From: Acanthosepion esculentum
Lineage: Eukaryota > Mollusca > Cephalopoda > Sepiida > Sepiidae
Direction of reading: 5' to 3'
Assembly: GCA_964036315.1 (NCBI GenBank)
Contig: OZ038500.1
Location: forward strand, 63,754,749-63,818,748
DNA: 64,000 nucleotides
Shown: in pieces, positions 20,706 to 31,118 of the stretch
Layout: each line of letters begins with the position of its first letter
How positions within the stretch are numbered: position 1 is the stretch's first letter
Translations under genes and position numbers: made by a program
Notes under the pieces: generated by a model
Databases searched by the model: none
The model's input: the letters and a program-made list of their open reading frames with translations, nothing else
What the model was told of the DNA's origin: nothing

Positions 20706-21332
20706 AGTAATTAAATGACATTATTAGATTGTGAACTCCTCCAGTTCGAAAGGAAACTCCTTTAAAAATATACCGAAGTACTTGACAGCAGAAGTATCGA
20801 CTCATTCATTTCAATCAGTTTCTTTATCCCTCGTTTCGAAGACTTTATTGGCCTCTTGAGAACTCTCTTCCTGGTTCTTCAGAGGTTTCAGTGAGAAAAG
20901 CAGTGATTTTCCGCTGCAGTGTTTCGACTAAACTTTGTTTTCATTTCCTTTTCCCTAACAACCGGTCAGTGGCTAATGTAAAGTGGCTAATGTAAAGACG
21001 TGGAAAACTGAATTGGTAAGCAGCGTTCAATTTTCTTCTTGGTCGGTATTTGCACCGATCCCCACCCCACAAAGCGGGGTGTGGCACAAGGACGGTTTTT
21101 AACGTTGAGACGAATCTGAACGCGTATGTTCGGACAGAATTTCCCCATAGACCCTGCATGCACGTGGAAAACTCCTTCAGAAACATAACGAAGTACTTGA
21201 TAGTAGAAGTATCGCTACCGATGGTTACTGGTGCGGGGCAATTTTTGGATCTGGCTCGGGTGCACATGCTCGGGATCCCCCCCATTAAACTCAGTTTGTA
21301 TCACATCTTGCCACCATAGGGTGGTAAGTAAA

Positions 21333-21522
21333 TACAGTGTAACCCGGATATAAGAGAGTTGTCGGGACCGGAGAAGAAGTATCTTATATCCGGGTTTCTC
21401 TTATATCCGGGTTTGGTCTATTTTGTTTAGGTAAGTATGGCTCTAATTTGGGACCAGATAAAATCGCTCTTATATCCGAGTTTCTCTTATATCAGGGTCT
21501 CTTATATCCGGGTTACACTGTA
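21333..21522. mobile_element. pogo/Tigger-like MITE, copy 2
   Basis: TA, then CAGTGTAACCCGGATATAAG at the left and CTTATATCCGGGTTACACTG then TA at the right. It is 190 bp long. It shares AGAGTTGTCGGGACCGGAGA and CTCTAATTTGGGACCAGATA with copy 1, so the interior is conserved too. It is inserted inside the long inverted repeat. Confidence 0.92.
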
Positions 21523-21959
21523 CTAAGTATAGTATCTATTCTATTCAGCTCTAATTGTAATGTTAACTGTTTCCTTATAAGGAAACAATCGGCATTCATT
21601 AATCGTGCTTTCGGTTTGAATTTCTTTCTGTTATAACAATTTCTCTAGTCTTCTTACCGTTATCATTCTTTCCAGTATTGATTGGAGTTTCTTTCCTAAT
21701 CTTTTGTTTGAAGCTGTTTGGAACGTCAGTATATTGATTATATCATTATTTTCTCTTCGAGTCATTTTAGTTGTTTATGTTGTTGATGAATGTCTGCAAG
21801 AGGTGTGATTTCTGTTTATAGTTCAACCGGATTTAAATGCAGAGTTGTTTTTCTCCTAGACTGTTTGCCAACCAAAACTAAAGATCTCGGTCAGCTCTAT
21901 TCAAACCTAGCTGGAGAGAGAATCGATTGATTCATCTGTTTCCCAAGGGTAATTGTAAT

Positions 21960-22240
21960 TATGCCAGCGTGGTCGCAACAGACCAAGCGTGAATTTAGCG
22001 TCAACCAGACCCCCGAGTTTGCCAATACTCTGCTTGTTGAACTCTCTGCTTTCGCGAAGAGAGGAACTCAGGCGAGGCTATGTCTACGGACAGATACTCG
22101 CGTCTGGGGAGATAGACAGCCACCCGACTACGTGTATGCAGGGTTTAATTTTTGGCCGAGCGTACACGCTCGGATTTGCCTCACGTTTAAAACCGGCCTT
22201 GTATCACATCCCACCTTGTGGGAAGGATTAGGGTGAATAC
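21960..22240 (+). repeat. Single GC-rich hairpin cassette
   Basis: Contains CTCTCTGCTTTCGCGAAGAG, GGCGAGGCTATGTCTACGG, ACTACGTGTATGCAGGG, TTTTTGGCCGAGCGTACACG with CTCGG, AAAACCGGCCTTGTATCACA and a CCCACCTTGTGGG stem. The stem order is that of the 266-bp repeat in the LTR at 46.7 kb. The 91-codon frame across it is not shared with other copies. Confidence 0.7.
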
Positions 22241-22620
22241 CGATCAAGCATGAATCTGAACGCGGCTTAACAATTCAATTTTTCATGTCAGGAGCAGTTG
22301 CATTAGCCACTTATCCGTTGTTGAGGAAAATGAAATTGAACCAAGGTAAGTCGGAACACTACAACGGAAAACTACTGCTTTTCTCACTGAAACCTTTGAA
22401 GAACCGAGTAGAGACTTTTCAAGAGGCCAATGAAAACTTGGAAACGAGGGAAAACAAATTGATGGAAGTGGATGAGTAGATACTTCTGCTGTCAAGTACT
22501 TCGGTATATTTTTAAAGGAGTTTTCCTTTTGAATTGGAGGAGTTCACAATCTAATAATGTCATTTAATCACTTTTTCTCTATCTCAGGTCAAACAACCTT
22601 AAGTCATAGTATATTTCTTA

Positions 22621-22985
22621 GTGTTTTTCGATATAAACTTCTTGAAAACTTGTAGCTAGAGCAACAGCAAACGCTTTCGTGACAATTGAAATTCCCTCTT
22701 TCATATGTTTCGCAACTAGTCTTTCCTGTTTTTGGATACCCGAACTCGCTTGCTAATCAACTATACTGATTATGATTTGATTGATTGATTCATTTTTTAG
22801 GGCTTATCAACTCATTGTATGTTATTTTTAGATTGAAAGAATCTTTTTATTTGCATTGTTCGAACTGCTGTCAGTTGTACGATCTGGCCTTCTCCAGGTT
22901 ATTGAAATTTCGAACTATATCTCTGAGATGAGGTATTATGATTACTTGCATTATTTACATTATTCGGACAGATATCCTTATCATT
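22621..22985. other. No gene; one satellite-like unit and a dispersed motif
   Basis: 22775-22850 (GATTCATTTTTTAGGGCTTA, TCAACTCATTGTATG, TTTTTAGATTG) resembles one reversed satellite unit. 22860-22985 carries TTCGAACTGCTGTCAG, TCTCTGAGATGAGGTATTAT and CATTATTTACATTATTCGGA, the dispersed motif also found in the 190-bp array at 33 kb. Confidence 0.5.
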
Positions 22986-22989
22986 ATTC

Positions 22990-23580
22990 CTAGCACTCTT
23001 TCCTCGTTACAGCTACCTTTTTCCTGATTCTGAATATGTGTTCTTTCTGTTGCCATTTTCTTTTAGACTTGCTTCCATACTCGCTCCGTTCAAGGAATGT
23101 TCAGTACACTGCTGTAGAACACCATATCTGATACTTCTAGTTTTCTCTTCATCCGTTGGTCGTTGAGGTGGGGTTGTTCAACATTCAATGCGATATAAGA
23201 GGATGGATATCATATAAGAATCCAGTACTCTCCTTCTGGCGTTTATTTTAAACGAACCTTCTTTTCCGTTTCCCTGCACCTTGCATACCTTTCTCTTGTC
23301 CAACTCGTGTTCGGATCTCGGTGTCATATTTTCCATCCTCTATTAAAGTACTTTCCAGATATTTAACATTTTTTTTGTACCCGCTTGATTCTGTCATCTC
23401 CAATTTGTAACTCGCATCTTTGGATTTTTCTGTTGCTGATGACCATACCTTTTGTCTTCTTGCTGTTGATGTTTAATTATTTTGCTTCGGTTTGTTCTGT
23501 TAGACTGTCTAGGGATTCCTGGTGTTTTCTCCCGAGTCAGCCATCATCATTAGCATTGCTATCATTTCATGTACTATTTA
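22990..23580 (-). mobile_element. LINE family B, reverse transcriptase middle to C-terminal part
   Basis: Reading the minus strand from ~23560: SLDSLTEQTEAK, LNINSKKTKGMVIS, RCELQIGDDRIKRV, then HRDPNTSWTREKGMQ. The LNIxxKKTKxMVIS block is the conserved RT palm region that follows the (lost) catalytic aspartates of this LINE type. Frameshifts and stops are frequent. 24270-24640 carries the same region as a separate minus-strand copy. Confidence 0.68.
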
Positions 23581-23759
23581 TAACTCCACAGTGTTATAAA
23601 TATCATATAAATACTCTTAAGCTGTATCGTTTGTTTCAGAAGACAAGTATTAGAACTGCAATTCTAGCAGTTTTGAAAAAAAAATATTTATATTGGGATC
23701 CTGAATGTGTTCGCAGAATACGAGAAATGAACTAAACTGAAACGCTATCTCACCGTATT

Positions 23760-24130
23760 GCCAAATACTGGTTTAAGCGTTTTAAGGATGCCAAACAAAA
23801 TCTAAAGAAACAAAAAAATAATTAGAGGCAAAGAAAAGAGAACTATGCAATATCAATGTTCCTGTGTGACATTGGATGCTGGACAATGCATCCTTACAGA
23901 TGAAGAGACAACATAGATATGATTCTGAAAAAAAAAAGAAGGAAGCATGTAAACAACAAGGTAATTTTAATAAAAAAAAGAATACTTTACTTAACATCAA
24001 AACGAGACGTCTAGAGTTTCTGAGGAAACCGGGTTCGGAGAATCTGACTTTCACAAGTCATACTGAAGCCAAGAGGAGAGGGAATGGAACAGAAATTAAT
24101 CTACCTAATAAGATTCTAGAAATAGATGAC
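23760..24130 (+). mobile_element. LINE family B fragment
   Basis: The plus frame 23876-24247 includes TRRLEFLRKPGSENLTFTSH and TEAKRRGNGTEI. This corresponds to RQLEFLGHxxRKEGLENLTLTGH followed by the GKRxRGRQ block. Upstream, a MLDNASLQMKRQ segment resembles the CWTxSxxMKKRL block. A+T slippage and stops show decay. Confidence 0.6.
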
Positions 24131-24269
24131 GGAACAGATACTGAAATGGATAGTAAGGTGGGGGAGTATTTATTAATATTTATTACAGCTACAATGAATA
24201 GAGTCATTATTGCCCGTGTCCGGAAAGGTCAAGGAAAAATAAAATGAACTTTAACCTTTGAAATAAATC

Positions 24270-24640
24270 CCGAAAGTGGATAGTCACCAGTTGATGATTA
24301 AGATGCTTTAAAGTGAAATCTTTTTTAATGAAACCATTTAGAGTTTCTGATTACGTCGCTTAGCTTTTGGAAGGCATCTTTCGCTATCCCAGTGCTCTTT
24401 CGGATTTCATTTCGTACTTTTCGTCCTCTTTTCCAGCTATATAAATTGTTATATTAGTTTGATTTTGGTATCTTCAATTAGTAATTTTCATGCTGGACTG
24501 TTCTTTTTGCTAACGATCTTGCATCTCGTCTTCTTGTAATTAATGCTTAGTCATTTCCTTTCACTTTTCTTAATTACCTTTTGTAGGAGTTCTTGTAGTT
24601 TCCTTTCTATGCCTGTTAGCATCATTGATGATGATGCCAA
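24270..24640 (-). mobile_element. LINE family B fragment
   Basis: The minus strand reads NDANRHRKETTRT, then YQNQTNITIY and ERALGxRKMPSKS. It parallels the upstream part of 48700-48915 (GCTTTTGGAAGGCATCTTTC with GCTATCCCAGTG versus GCTTTTTGAAAGCATCTTTC with GCTATCCCATTA). It is strongly decayed. Confidence 0.5.
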
Positions 24641-24737
24641 AAATGAATCCTGGTAAGAAGTACTGAACCGTCATGTAATATCGCTCTTCCTGTAGCCGTC
24701 AGGCCAAAAAAGACCCGCTGGAACAGGGAAGTCATCT

Positions 24738-24822
24738 CACGTACAGGGCAGTCGTCTCTCGTACAGGGCAGTCGTCTCTCGTACAGGGCAGTCGTCTTTC
24801 GTACAGGGCAGTCGTCTCTCGA
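24738..24822. repeat. 20-bp minisatellite
   Basis: Four to five tandem copies of CGTACAGGGCAGTCGTCTCT, only point-mutated. It abuts a CpG-rich segment (24820-25030) that I cannot assign. Confidence 0.9.
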
Positions 24823-25019
24823 TGTCCTCGTCCGCTCCTTCGGTCGCCACTGCCAAAGCATTCAGACACACTCATTTCATAGACCATGACGAAGCAGCCG
24901 ATTGGTTGAGTGGCAGAGTTTTACATATGCGTAGGCGCACTCCGCCAATTCTCCCTTCCTCCAACTGCTCTGCGACACCATACGCATGCAATGCGTGGTC
25001 GTTTTCGGGCATGACGTCG

Positions 25020-25345
25020 CGTGTCTTGCGTATACAGACAATTCCATGGACCGAAAATGTGAACAAAGACGAAGTTTTTGAGTAAATCGAAATAAAATGG
25101 ACGCTTACAATTAACATTACGAAGAGGCAGTTGGCATTTCTAGAGAGTAGAATGAGGAAAGATGACTCGGAAAATTGGATACTCACAGGACAGAATGCAA
25201 TTGAATCAGAAGAAAACAACGCTTGACCTACCTAGCGAGTTCGAGTAAATGGATGGCGGAACAAGGTTTAGGAGAGATAAGAAAATGATACCATTTATTA
25301 AAAGTTACAAAGCACAAGAAATTGTGAGGAAACATGATCAGTAAT
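25020..25345 (+). mobile_element. LINE family B fragment
   Basis: The plus strand reads TIPWTENVNKDEVFE, then KRQLAFLESRMRKDDSENWI and LTGQNAIES, with stops between. These are the ordered RRMLxIPWTEHVSNEEVL, RQLxFLGH and LTGH blocks. Confidence 0.68.
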
Positions 25346-25639
25346 GGACCTGAACGGAGACGCCACATGTAAGAAAGTGCAAAAAAGGCGAATCAATGAA
25401 ATTAAAATAAGGAAATATCTTTGATAAAGCCAACGATATAGGGTGCATGAAGTTTGCCCCCATATAGCATGCTTTGTTATTGTGGTCCTGTGTCAGGCTA
25501 AGATTTAATAAAAGTCTTAATTGACATCTCACCAACTATATATCTCGATCTGTGTTGTGGAGCAAAGAGTACGCCCCAAGTGACGATATGAACTAATCCA
25601 TAACTATAAAACTTCCCGGTTAAAGGTAAGACTGGTCGC
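25346..25639. other. No gene recognised
   Basis: Mixed-composition sequence with no recognised repeat. Confidence 0.4.
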
Positions 25640-26135
25640 CGTTTCGAATCAGGCGGCCCTCTGCCTGGTTCCGATTGTCAAGCCCTCTGTCTTCGGGCAG
25701 AGAGAGAATCAGTCGGGGCTCTGTCTACGGACAGAAACGGCAGAGAAAAAACAGACAAGCAATGTACCCGAGCCAGCTTTTGCGGAGGCTGGGTAAATCT
25801 TGACCAGTGGCCCGGGTAGAAACGCTTGTGTCCCTCCACTGTAATTTTGGTCTTGTGTCACATTTCATCTCAGTGGTGCGACAGGGAAATTACCAATCGT
25901 TTGGACTCAGGCTGACCGTCATGTTCTCTGTCTTAGAGCAGAGTACAACTCAGTCGGGGCTCTGTCTAAGGACGGAAACTCGGTTGAGAATAGCGAAGAA
26001 ATGCGCCCGATCCCGCGGTTGCGGGGGTTGGTTAAATTTTGATCATTTGTCCGAGTGTACGCGCTCGGGTTGCTCACAGTAAATTCGACCTTGCGTCATA
26101 TCTCGTCTCAGTGGCGAGACTGGTAAATACCAACC
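25640..26135 (+). repeat. Two GC-rich hairpin cassettes in tandem
   Basis: Two degenerate units of ~240 bp. Each has a CTCTGTCTTxGxGCAGAG stem, CAGTCGGGGCTCTGTCTA with a complementary GGACAGA/GGACGGA, a GCGGxGGxTGGxTAAAT segment, and CTTGxGTCACAT with TCTCAGTGGxGxGAC. The second unit keeps the GTCCGAGTGTACGCGCTCGG stem. Relatives are at 12.9, 22.0 and 46.7 kb. Confidence 0.65.
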
Positions 26136-26309
26136 GGTTGGAGTCAGTTTTCAGACTAACTATACAGGCGTTACGGCAAGTTTCTTTTTTTAAATAATTC
26201 TCCTCAAGCAAGGCGGGAGTGTCACTAGCACGCAGGGGGTTACAGAGGATTGGGAACAAGAGTAAAGAGGCGTGTTTGAGGAAAGGATTCAGAGAAAGAC
26301 GGGCAACAA

Positions 26310-26840
26310 GCTCAGTGTGTCAGATGTCCATTGACATTACACATGGATATTTGAAGATTATAGTTATCAAGGAAGCAAACAAGAGAAAGAGAGTTCCACA
26401 GATGGGAAGTGCGAGAGAAGAAGATGTTTGAGTAGAAGAGACAGTTACATTTAACCGTTTCGACAGTGAATGGGTGAGACCGAGATGCCAATCTAGTAGC
26501 TCGCTTAAATTCATGTAATCTGAGAAGCAGCGAAAGCAACTCGTTGGAACAGTTGCCGTGAAAATACTTGTAGAGGTGACAGAGGGAAACCACAGCACGT
26601 CTGTGGGAAAGCTATTGTACACTAGATGCCAGATCAGGATTTATCACATTGCATATCCGTCTCTGGATTTTGTCGAGGACCTCGAGACGTACAGACGAAG
26701 CAAAAGCCCATATATGACAAAAATTTTCCATGCAAGGACGGATGGTTGATTTATAAATTTGAAGGATGGACTCAAACGAGAAAAGCTTTCAGGCACGACA
26801 CAGAGAACCAACTTTCCTTATCGTAGATGAAGCTGTTAGC
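26310..26840 (-). mobile_element. LINE family A RT C-terminal region
   Basis: On the minus strand: ESILQIYKSTIRPCMENFCH, then LDKIQRRICNVINPDLASS, a SHRRAVVSLCHLYKYFHGNC block, ATRLASRSHPFTVETVKCN, FSRTSHLWNSLSLVCFLDNY and CNVNGHLTH. About 175 codons are recognisable with one or two frameshifts, better preserved than 8371-9150. It ends in the usual C-terminus and lacks the upstream RT. Confidence 0.82.
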
Positions 26841-27330
26841 CAAAACATTACTTACTGAAAAGATGCTTATACGAAGTGCGTTTTGTAAAGTAAGTGTGAG
26901 TTATAACAATAGCCATAAAATAGTTGTGTTATAATAATCTGTGAGAAAACATTACTTAATACGAGCAAAATTTGGAAATTCTTTTGAAATGCCGCAGAGA
27001 ATTTCATAAATTTAGCGCTTTCCATTAGCAACAGATAATGACTAAAACTGACTTTGTTTGCTAGCATGCATCGGTTTTATTAGAATTCGATTGATAAATC
27101 AGGTTCTCTAATTAAATCACGAAAGCGAAAATCAAAGCATTGGACTCTCACAACAGCCTCCGAAAATATCATTGCGGTTTTATTTTCCTGTATATTTTCT
27201 TCAACATAATTTTAGCAAGTGAATTTAATAAAAGACAGCTTAACTCGGACTTATCTTAATAGTTGCTTATATGAAATACATTATAGTATAAAAAGAAATG
27301 GTAAGTTCAATCTAAGGGAAACAATAATTG
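26841..27330. other. No gene recognised
   Basis: AT-rich. 26935-27035 may be a distant relative of the 6515/28375 dispersed repeat (CATTACTT, AATTTCATAAATTT). Confidence 0.35.
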
Positions 27331-27379
27331 AAACAAAGCAAGTTCAGTCGGCCAATGATGACAATTCCAGAACAACGTA

Positions 27380-27595
27380 ACTATAGACAATTTTTTTTCT
27401 ATCCTCTGCCAGCCGCTATGATGGAGAAAGCATTACCTCGAACCGTCGCCAGTGCGACACGCTGCAAGAGCCACTCCGTTTCGCGAGGCTCGTTCCTTAA
27501 TCGAGACGCAATCGCGCCAATCCTCCGAAGGAACACCATCGAACGAGGGCCAATAAACCCTGAAGTCTCCACTGCCATAGGAATAAAAAAAATCT
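27380..27595 (-). mobile_element. Coding remnant with AVETSGxIGPRS motif (probable LINE C-terminal region)
   Basis: The minus strand from 27580 reads PMAVETSGFIGPRSMVFLRR, then IGAIASRLRNEPRETEW and LLQRVS. A VETSGxxGxxxxxFLxxxGxRI block followed by LLQRxSxAxxRGNA is, in my memory, a recurrent C-terminal block in invertebrate RT-containing elements. The region is CpG-rich against an AT-rich background. The forward 96-codon frame over the same bases is a shadow. No RT core is seen. Confidence 0.5.
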
Positions 27596-27774
27596 ATCAA
27601 CAAGAGAAGAATATTTAGCTATTTTTTTTATCTCTGCGTCTCGGGCGACGAACCCTGGCTCAATCGCGGACCTGATCAAATTACCGGCCGAGAATGTTGC
27701 TTATATTGAAATTCCTCAAATGATGCGGTTTCAATTGTTTGTAGAGTTATTCCTTAGTATTAAGTTATTCGTTA

Positions 27775-28235
27775 GTATCCCGGGTATGACGATAAACTAC
27801 ATCCGGCAACAAGGCCTCTGATCAGGAGGTTTTGAAGATGATGGAACCACCTCCTTATTGCTGTTGTTCCCAGGTCCACCCTGACCCTTAGTGGTAGCAT
27901 CTGTTAAGATCCTAGCTATGGGCAAATAGTTAATCCCAAACTGGGTTAAAAACAAATAACTATGAAAGTATAAAAATAGATTTTTATAGTAAAAATAACA
28001 GCAATACATTAAAAAATATATTACCAGAAATACATTTTTGAAAAAAAGAAATACCAGCAATAGGTTTGGCTCTTGACAAAAACCCTCTTTACAAAAATAC
28101 GTCAATGAAATCTGATCTACAAGTTGATTTCTTACAAAGACTACATATTCTGTCCATACGAACCTATCCATAAAAGCTTGTCGGCATTAAATAACCATTG
28201 AGATGTTGATATGCCGTAAAATCAGAATGAACCAA
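27775..28235 (+). mobile_element. Retroposon family R, sense copy with (CCAAA)-like tail
   Basis: Starts CCCGGGTATGACGATAAACT. It has AGGCCTCTGATCAGGAGG, ACCTCCTTATTGCTGTTGTT, CTGACCCTTAGTGGTAGCAT and CCTAGCTATGGGCAAATAG. It ends GGCATTAAATAACC, GTTGATATGCCGTAAAAT, GAACCAAACCAAACC. It is one of the most complete copies of the family. Confidence 0.82.
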
Positions 28236-28374
28236 ACCAAACCTAGTCACAAGCAACATGTTTAAGTGATGATCATCCCCCTATAGCTATCGAATCAAAA
28301 CCATAGAACTGTACCAAACAGCAGGACTTTGAGCAACAGCAAAAAACTAAAATTTATAGTAATGAAACTTGAAG

Positions 28375-28615
28375 AGAAAATAATGACATAATTAAGATGT
28401 TGACATTCCACATTACTTCAAACAAAAGGTTAGGAAGGAGACCATCGTAAAAAAACCCCGGAAAAGCAACTACAGGAAATATGAGAAAGCTATTTTTCGG
28501 AAAAAATATTTTAACAGAAAGATTTTATGAATTTCAACCGAAAATAGCACTCAATGACTGCCAAATATTTCCTTATAAAGAAACAGTTAATATTAACATT
28601 ACCACTGAATTACAG
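28375..28615. repeat. Dispersed repeat, copy 2
   Basis: Collinear with 6515-6765: AATAATGACATAATTAAG, ACAAAAGGTTAGGAAGG, TTTTTCGGAAAAAATA, ATTTCAACCGAAAATAGCAC and ATATTTCCTTATAAAGAAAC. Confidence 0.6.
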
Positions 28616-28679
28616 TTTAACGCCAGGGGTAAAAATTATTAACATTTAAAACAAATAAAAAAAAAACATCATACCAATT

Positions 28680-29045
28680 GCAATGATTATTTATACTATT
28701 TACATTGTTCAGACTGTTGCCCTCATCTTTATTGCTATATTCTCGACGTTTCGACCATTGTACGCTGCGGCATTCTTCAGGTGACATTCGTTGAAATTTC
28801 GAGTCGAAACCTTTATTTAATTCACGGGGATAGATTGTTGTAATTTCACGTTCTTATTTAGATATCTCAGTTTCAGCTAATTCCCTTCAGAAACTCAACT
28901 CTCCATGTTTTATTTTGTTCCCTCTCCTGTGGCAGGTATTTAGCTCACAGGTCCAGTCACTTTTGAATGACTTCAACCAACGATTTTATCCAATGGTCTA
29001 TGTATCTTTTGAGGCACACGAAACGGGTGAAATATCGTTAATATG
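28680..29045 (+). repeat. Dispersed repeat shared with 56940-57260
   Basis: Shared ordered blocks are: a TTGTTC segment, ACGTTTCGACC / ACATTTCGGCC, TTGTACGCTGCGGCATTCTTC / TTGTACGCTCCAGTCTTC, CACGGGGATAGATTGTT / CACCGGGGTAGACTGTT, AGGTATT and a TTTATCC..TGTGTCCTTGAGG-like end. The motif CTGAAGAA..CGGAGCGTACAA also appears, reversed, at 29595. Possibly the untranslated end of a LINE. Confidence 0.5.
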
Positions 29046-29114
29046 ATTATTATGATAACATTATGATAACTGACCGAACAATGTAAATAGTGTAAATAAT
29101 TCAGTCAGTCAGTT

Positions 29115-29420
29115 ATGTGACATGCATGATACACACTTAGGCGATCATGTATTTTCGATACATGACTGACGAAGTAGATTTTTTCCGGCAGTAGATTGCC
29201 ATTTCTTTCTGCGGTAGATCAGTTGCCACCCAAGGCTATAGAACCCGGTCTGTCGTGCTATTTTATGTGCAATGCGTGATACACGCTTAGGTGATCATGT
29301 AGCTTTCGATACATGAGTGACGAGGCAGATTTTTATTCCCGCAGTTGGTTGCCATTTCTTTCTGCGGTAGACCAGTTGCAATCCAAGGCTATAGAAGCCG
29401 GTCTGTCATACTATTTACCC
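29115..29420. repeat. Two-copy ~152-bp direct repeat
   Basis: The unit at 29115-29266 (ATGCATGATACACACTTAGG .. GGTCTGTCGTGCTATTTTA) is repeated at 29267-29420 (ATGCGTGATACACGCTTAGG .. GGTCTGTCATACTATTTAC). Each contains TTGCCATTTCTTTCTGCGGT. The 121-codon frame covering copy 2 is not a recognised protein. Confidence 0.88.
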
Positions 29421-29454
29421 ATAGCCGAGGGGACAAGAATGGGATTCATACCTT

Positions 29455-29565
29455 TCCCAAGGGTAAGTGAATGCAATGCATTCGACTGGAATTCGAACTC
29501 GGCTCTCCGATTCCTCAATCCGAGCCGCTATTCTTTACTCCACCGTGCCTCCAGTGTAAATAATT
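29455..29565 (-). mobile_element. tRNA-derived SINE fragment
   Basis: The minus strand reads GGAGGCACGGTGGAGTAAAG, a GCGGCTCGGATTG segment, and a B-box GAGTTCGAATTCCAGTCG. The copy at 55575-55650 shares GAGCCGCTATxCxTTACTCC and ACCGTGCCTCC. Confidence 0.7.
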
Positions 29566-29779
29566 ACAATACCTCATCTCAGAAATATAGATTGATCCTG
29601 AAGAAGGCCGGAGCGTACAACAGTCGAAACGTCGTGAATATGGCATCAAAGACGAGGACAACAGTCCGAACGATGTAAATCGTCTAAATGATTACAATAC
29701 CCCATTCTCAGAAATATATACAGGTATTTTGATGATATTTAACACTTTGCAGGGTACATTACGTCTATATAAAATTTGA

Positions 29780-30190
29780 TGTGTTCTTATCATGATATCC
29801 GGTTTCAAATCCCATTATGGTTGATTTATCAAACGGCGACTCCTTGATTATATCAGCCTAGGGAGACAATCACAGCGTTCGGCAGTTAGGAAGTACCTGA
29901 AAACTATTCTGCACGTTGATCTGAGCCTTGTAAGCGGAATTGAGCGACGGGATGGTTCGGAAGACATTGATTGTTTTGACAGTTCGAAACACAAGTCATC
30001 GTGACTTGGAACATACGGGTCGTTTTTCAACGGCTGACGATGCCAGATTATGTGCTCTCTCTCTCTCCCAGAAACAGTAACGAAATTACCGCTCAGTATC
30101 GTCGGACTATAAAGCAGACGTAACTAATACAACTAGAAAGAGCTAGCTTACCCGAGCAGCCGGAACTGCTCGAAAACTCGTCGCCAACCT
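29780..30190 (+). mobile_element. Long-bodied tRNA-derived SINE (family L)
   Basis: A B-box-like GGTTTCAAATCCCATTATGG at 29810 is followed by a body with AGGAAGTACCTGAAAACTAT, AGCCTTGTAAGCGGAATTGA, CACAAGTCATCGTGA and CAGAAACAGTAACGAAATTA. The same ordered body is found at 38315-38700 (+) and 63050-63498 (-). A (CT)n stretch at 30057-30068 interrupts it. Confidence 0.62.
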
Positions 30191-30555
30191 TACACGGGAA
30201 AGTGTTTACTATAAACAATTTCAAACCAGAAAGGATATAGTCCAGAAAGCGTCAGTCATTTTTGAATGCCGCGGAATCAGATTCACAGGCTTTGGTATAT
30301 ATTGGCAACTAGAGAGAACCGTACTACACATGCATGAATAGAAACTAGTCTGTAGGGAATACTCATATGGCAGTGAGATCCCATTGAATCACCATCATCA
30401 TCATCGCCATCATTCTTATGACCTACTGTGGTCCTAGGGTCATTGCACAAATTAATATTTGTACCAGTTCCCTCTAATTTTCTGGGCATATATTCCATCA
30501 TTTTTGAATGCATTGGTAACTAGTATCAACATTTTTTCATGCTATAAAATGCACA
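30191..30555. other. No gene recognised
   Basis: 30405-30500 resembles the 6770/60130 dispersed repeat weakly (TGACCTACTGTGGTCCTAGG). The rest is unassigned. Confidence 0.35.
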
Positions 30556-30559
30556 AGAG

Positions 30560-31118
30560 CTACTCAAGGTAGAGGCATAATGAAACCAGTAGTTGCGCGT
30601 GCGATAAAAATAAGAAGCGTATTTTATGAGGGTGTGTGGGAAAGACAATGTTAATCCTGGATTTGAACGGGTTAAGATACTAGTAGTCATAAAGCCTTCT
30701 CTTGTGAGACGTTTCTGCAAGTTACCGATTCGAGGTAAGAAGCTGTTTGAGTAGAACTTTCTTACTAATTTAATACGAAGGCAATGTAGATTATTCATAA
30801 CAGAGTACATAGCATGGCGTGTTTTATCTGTGAAGGTCTGAACTGGTGGCAATAAGAAGATGTAGCTCATCAGAACATTTTCCATGGAAATAGCGGCTGA
30901 GCAGCATGCGGCTGTCAATGTTGCGAAAGGGGTTGTACGGTGGAAAGTAATTCAATACACGCATGGCCGCGTGGACCCCTTTGGAATCTGTCACGACTGG
31001 AAAGTGAGACCTGGCTAGATAAATCCCACATATGGCAGCAATACAGCATTTTCGCTCTGATCTGGCTCTTGTAAAGATAGAACATAACCGGAAGAGTCAG
31101 GTACTTGACATTTACCAT
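30560..31118 (-). mobile_element. LINE RT C-terminal fragment (relative of family A)
   Basis: The minus strand from 31100 reads FYLYKSQIRAKMLYCCHMW, SLSSRDRFQRGPRGH, ELLSTVQPLSQ, then after a frameshift ELMSYIFLLPPVQTFTDKTR, HCLRIKLVRKFYSNSFLPRI and GNLQKRLTREGF. The IYKSxIRxxMxYCCHxW, LDxxQ+R and FxxRxxxLWxxLP blocks are in the family-A order, but the sequence is clearly a different element (LPPVQTF instead of the family-A text). It is frameshifted and dead. Confidence 0.7.

Larger units (their letters stand above)
20600..22620. repeat. Long inverted repeat (~390-bp arms) around hairpin cassettes
   Basis: The left arm (about 20705-21095) is the reverse complement of the right arm (about 22190-22575). 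Matched anchors are: TAGATTGTGAACTCCTCC at 20727 with GGAGGAGTTCACAATCTA at 22537; AAGTACTTGACAGCAG with CTGTCAAGTACTT; and CCCCACCCCACAAAGCGGGG with CACCTTGTGGGAAGG. The arms are diverged. The spacer holds a part-inverted hairpin cassette (21096-21320), a MITE (21333-21522) and a cassette at 21960-22240. A (GA)n tract (20623-20700) lies at the left edge only. The identity of the whole unit is unknown. It could be a foldback transposon or two opposed LTR-like copies. Confidence 0.72.

Noticed and set aside
27328..27618. 96-codon plus-strand frame in a CpG-rich stretch
   Set aside because: The opposite strand reads a recognisable transposon-type block, so the plus frame is its shadow.
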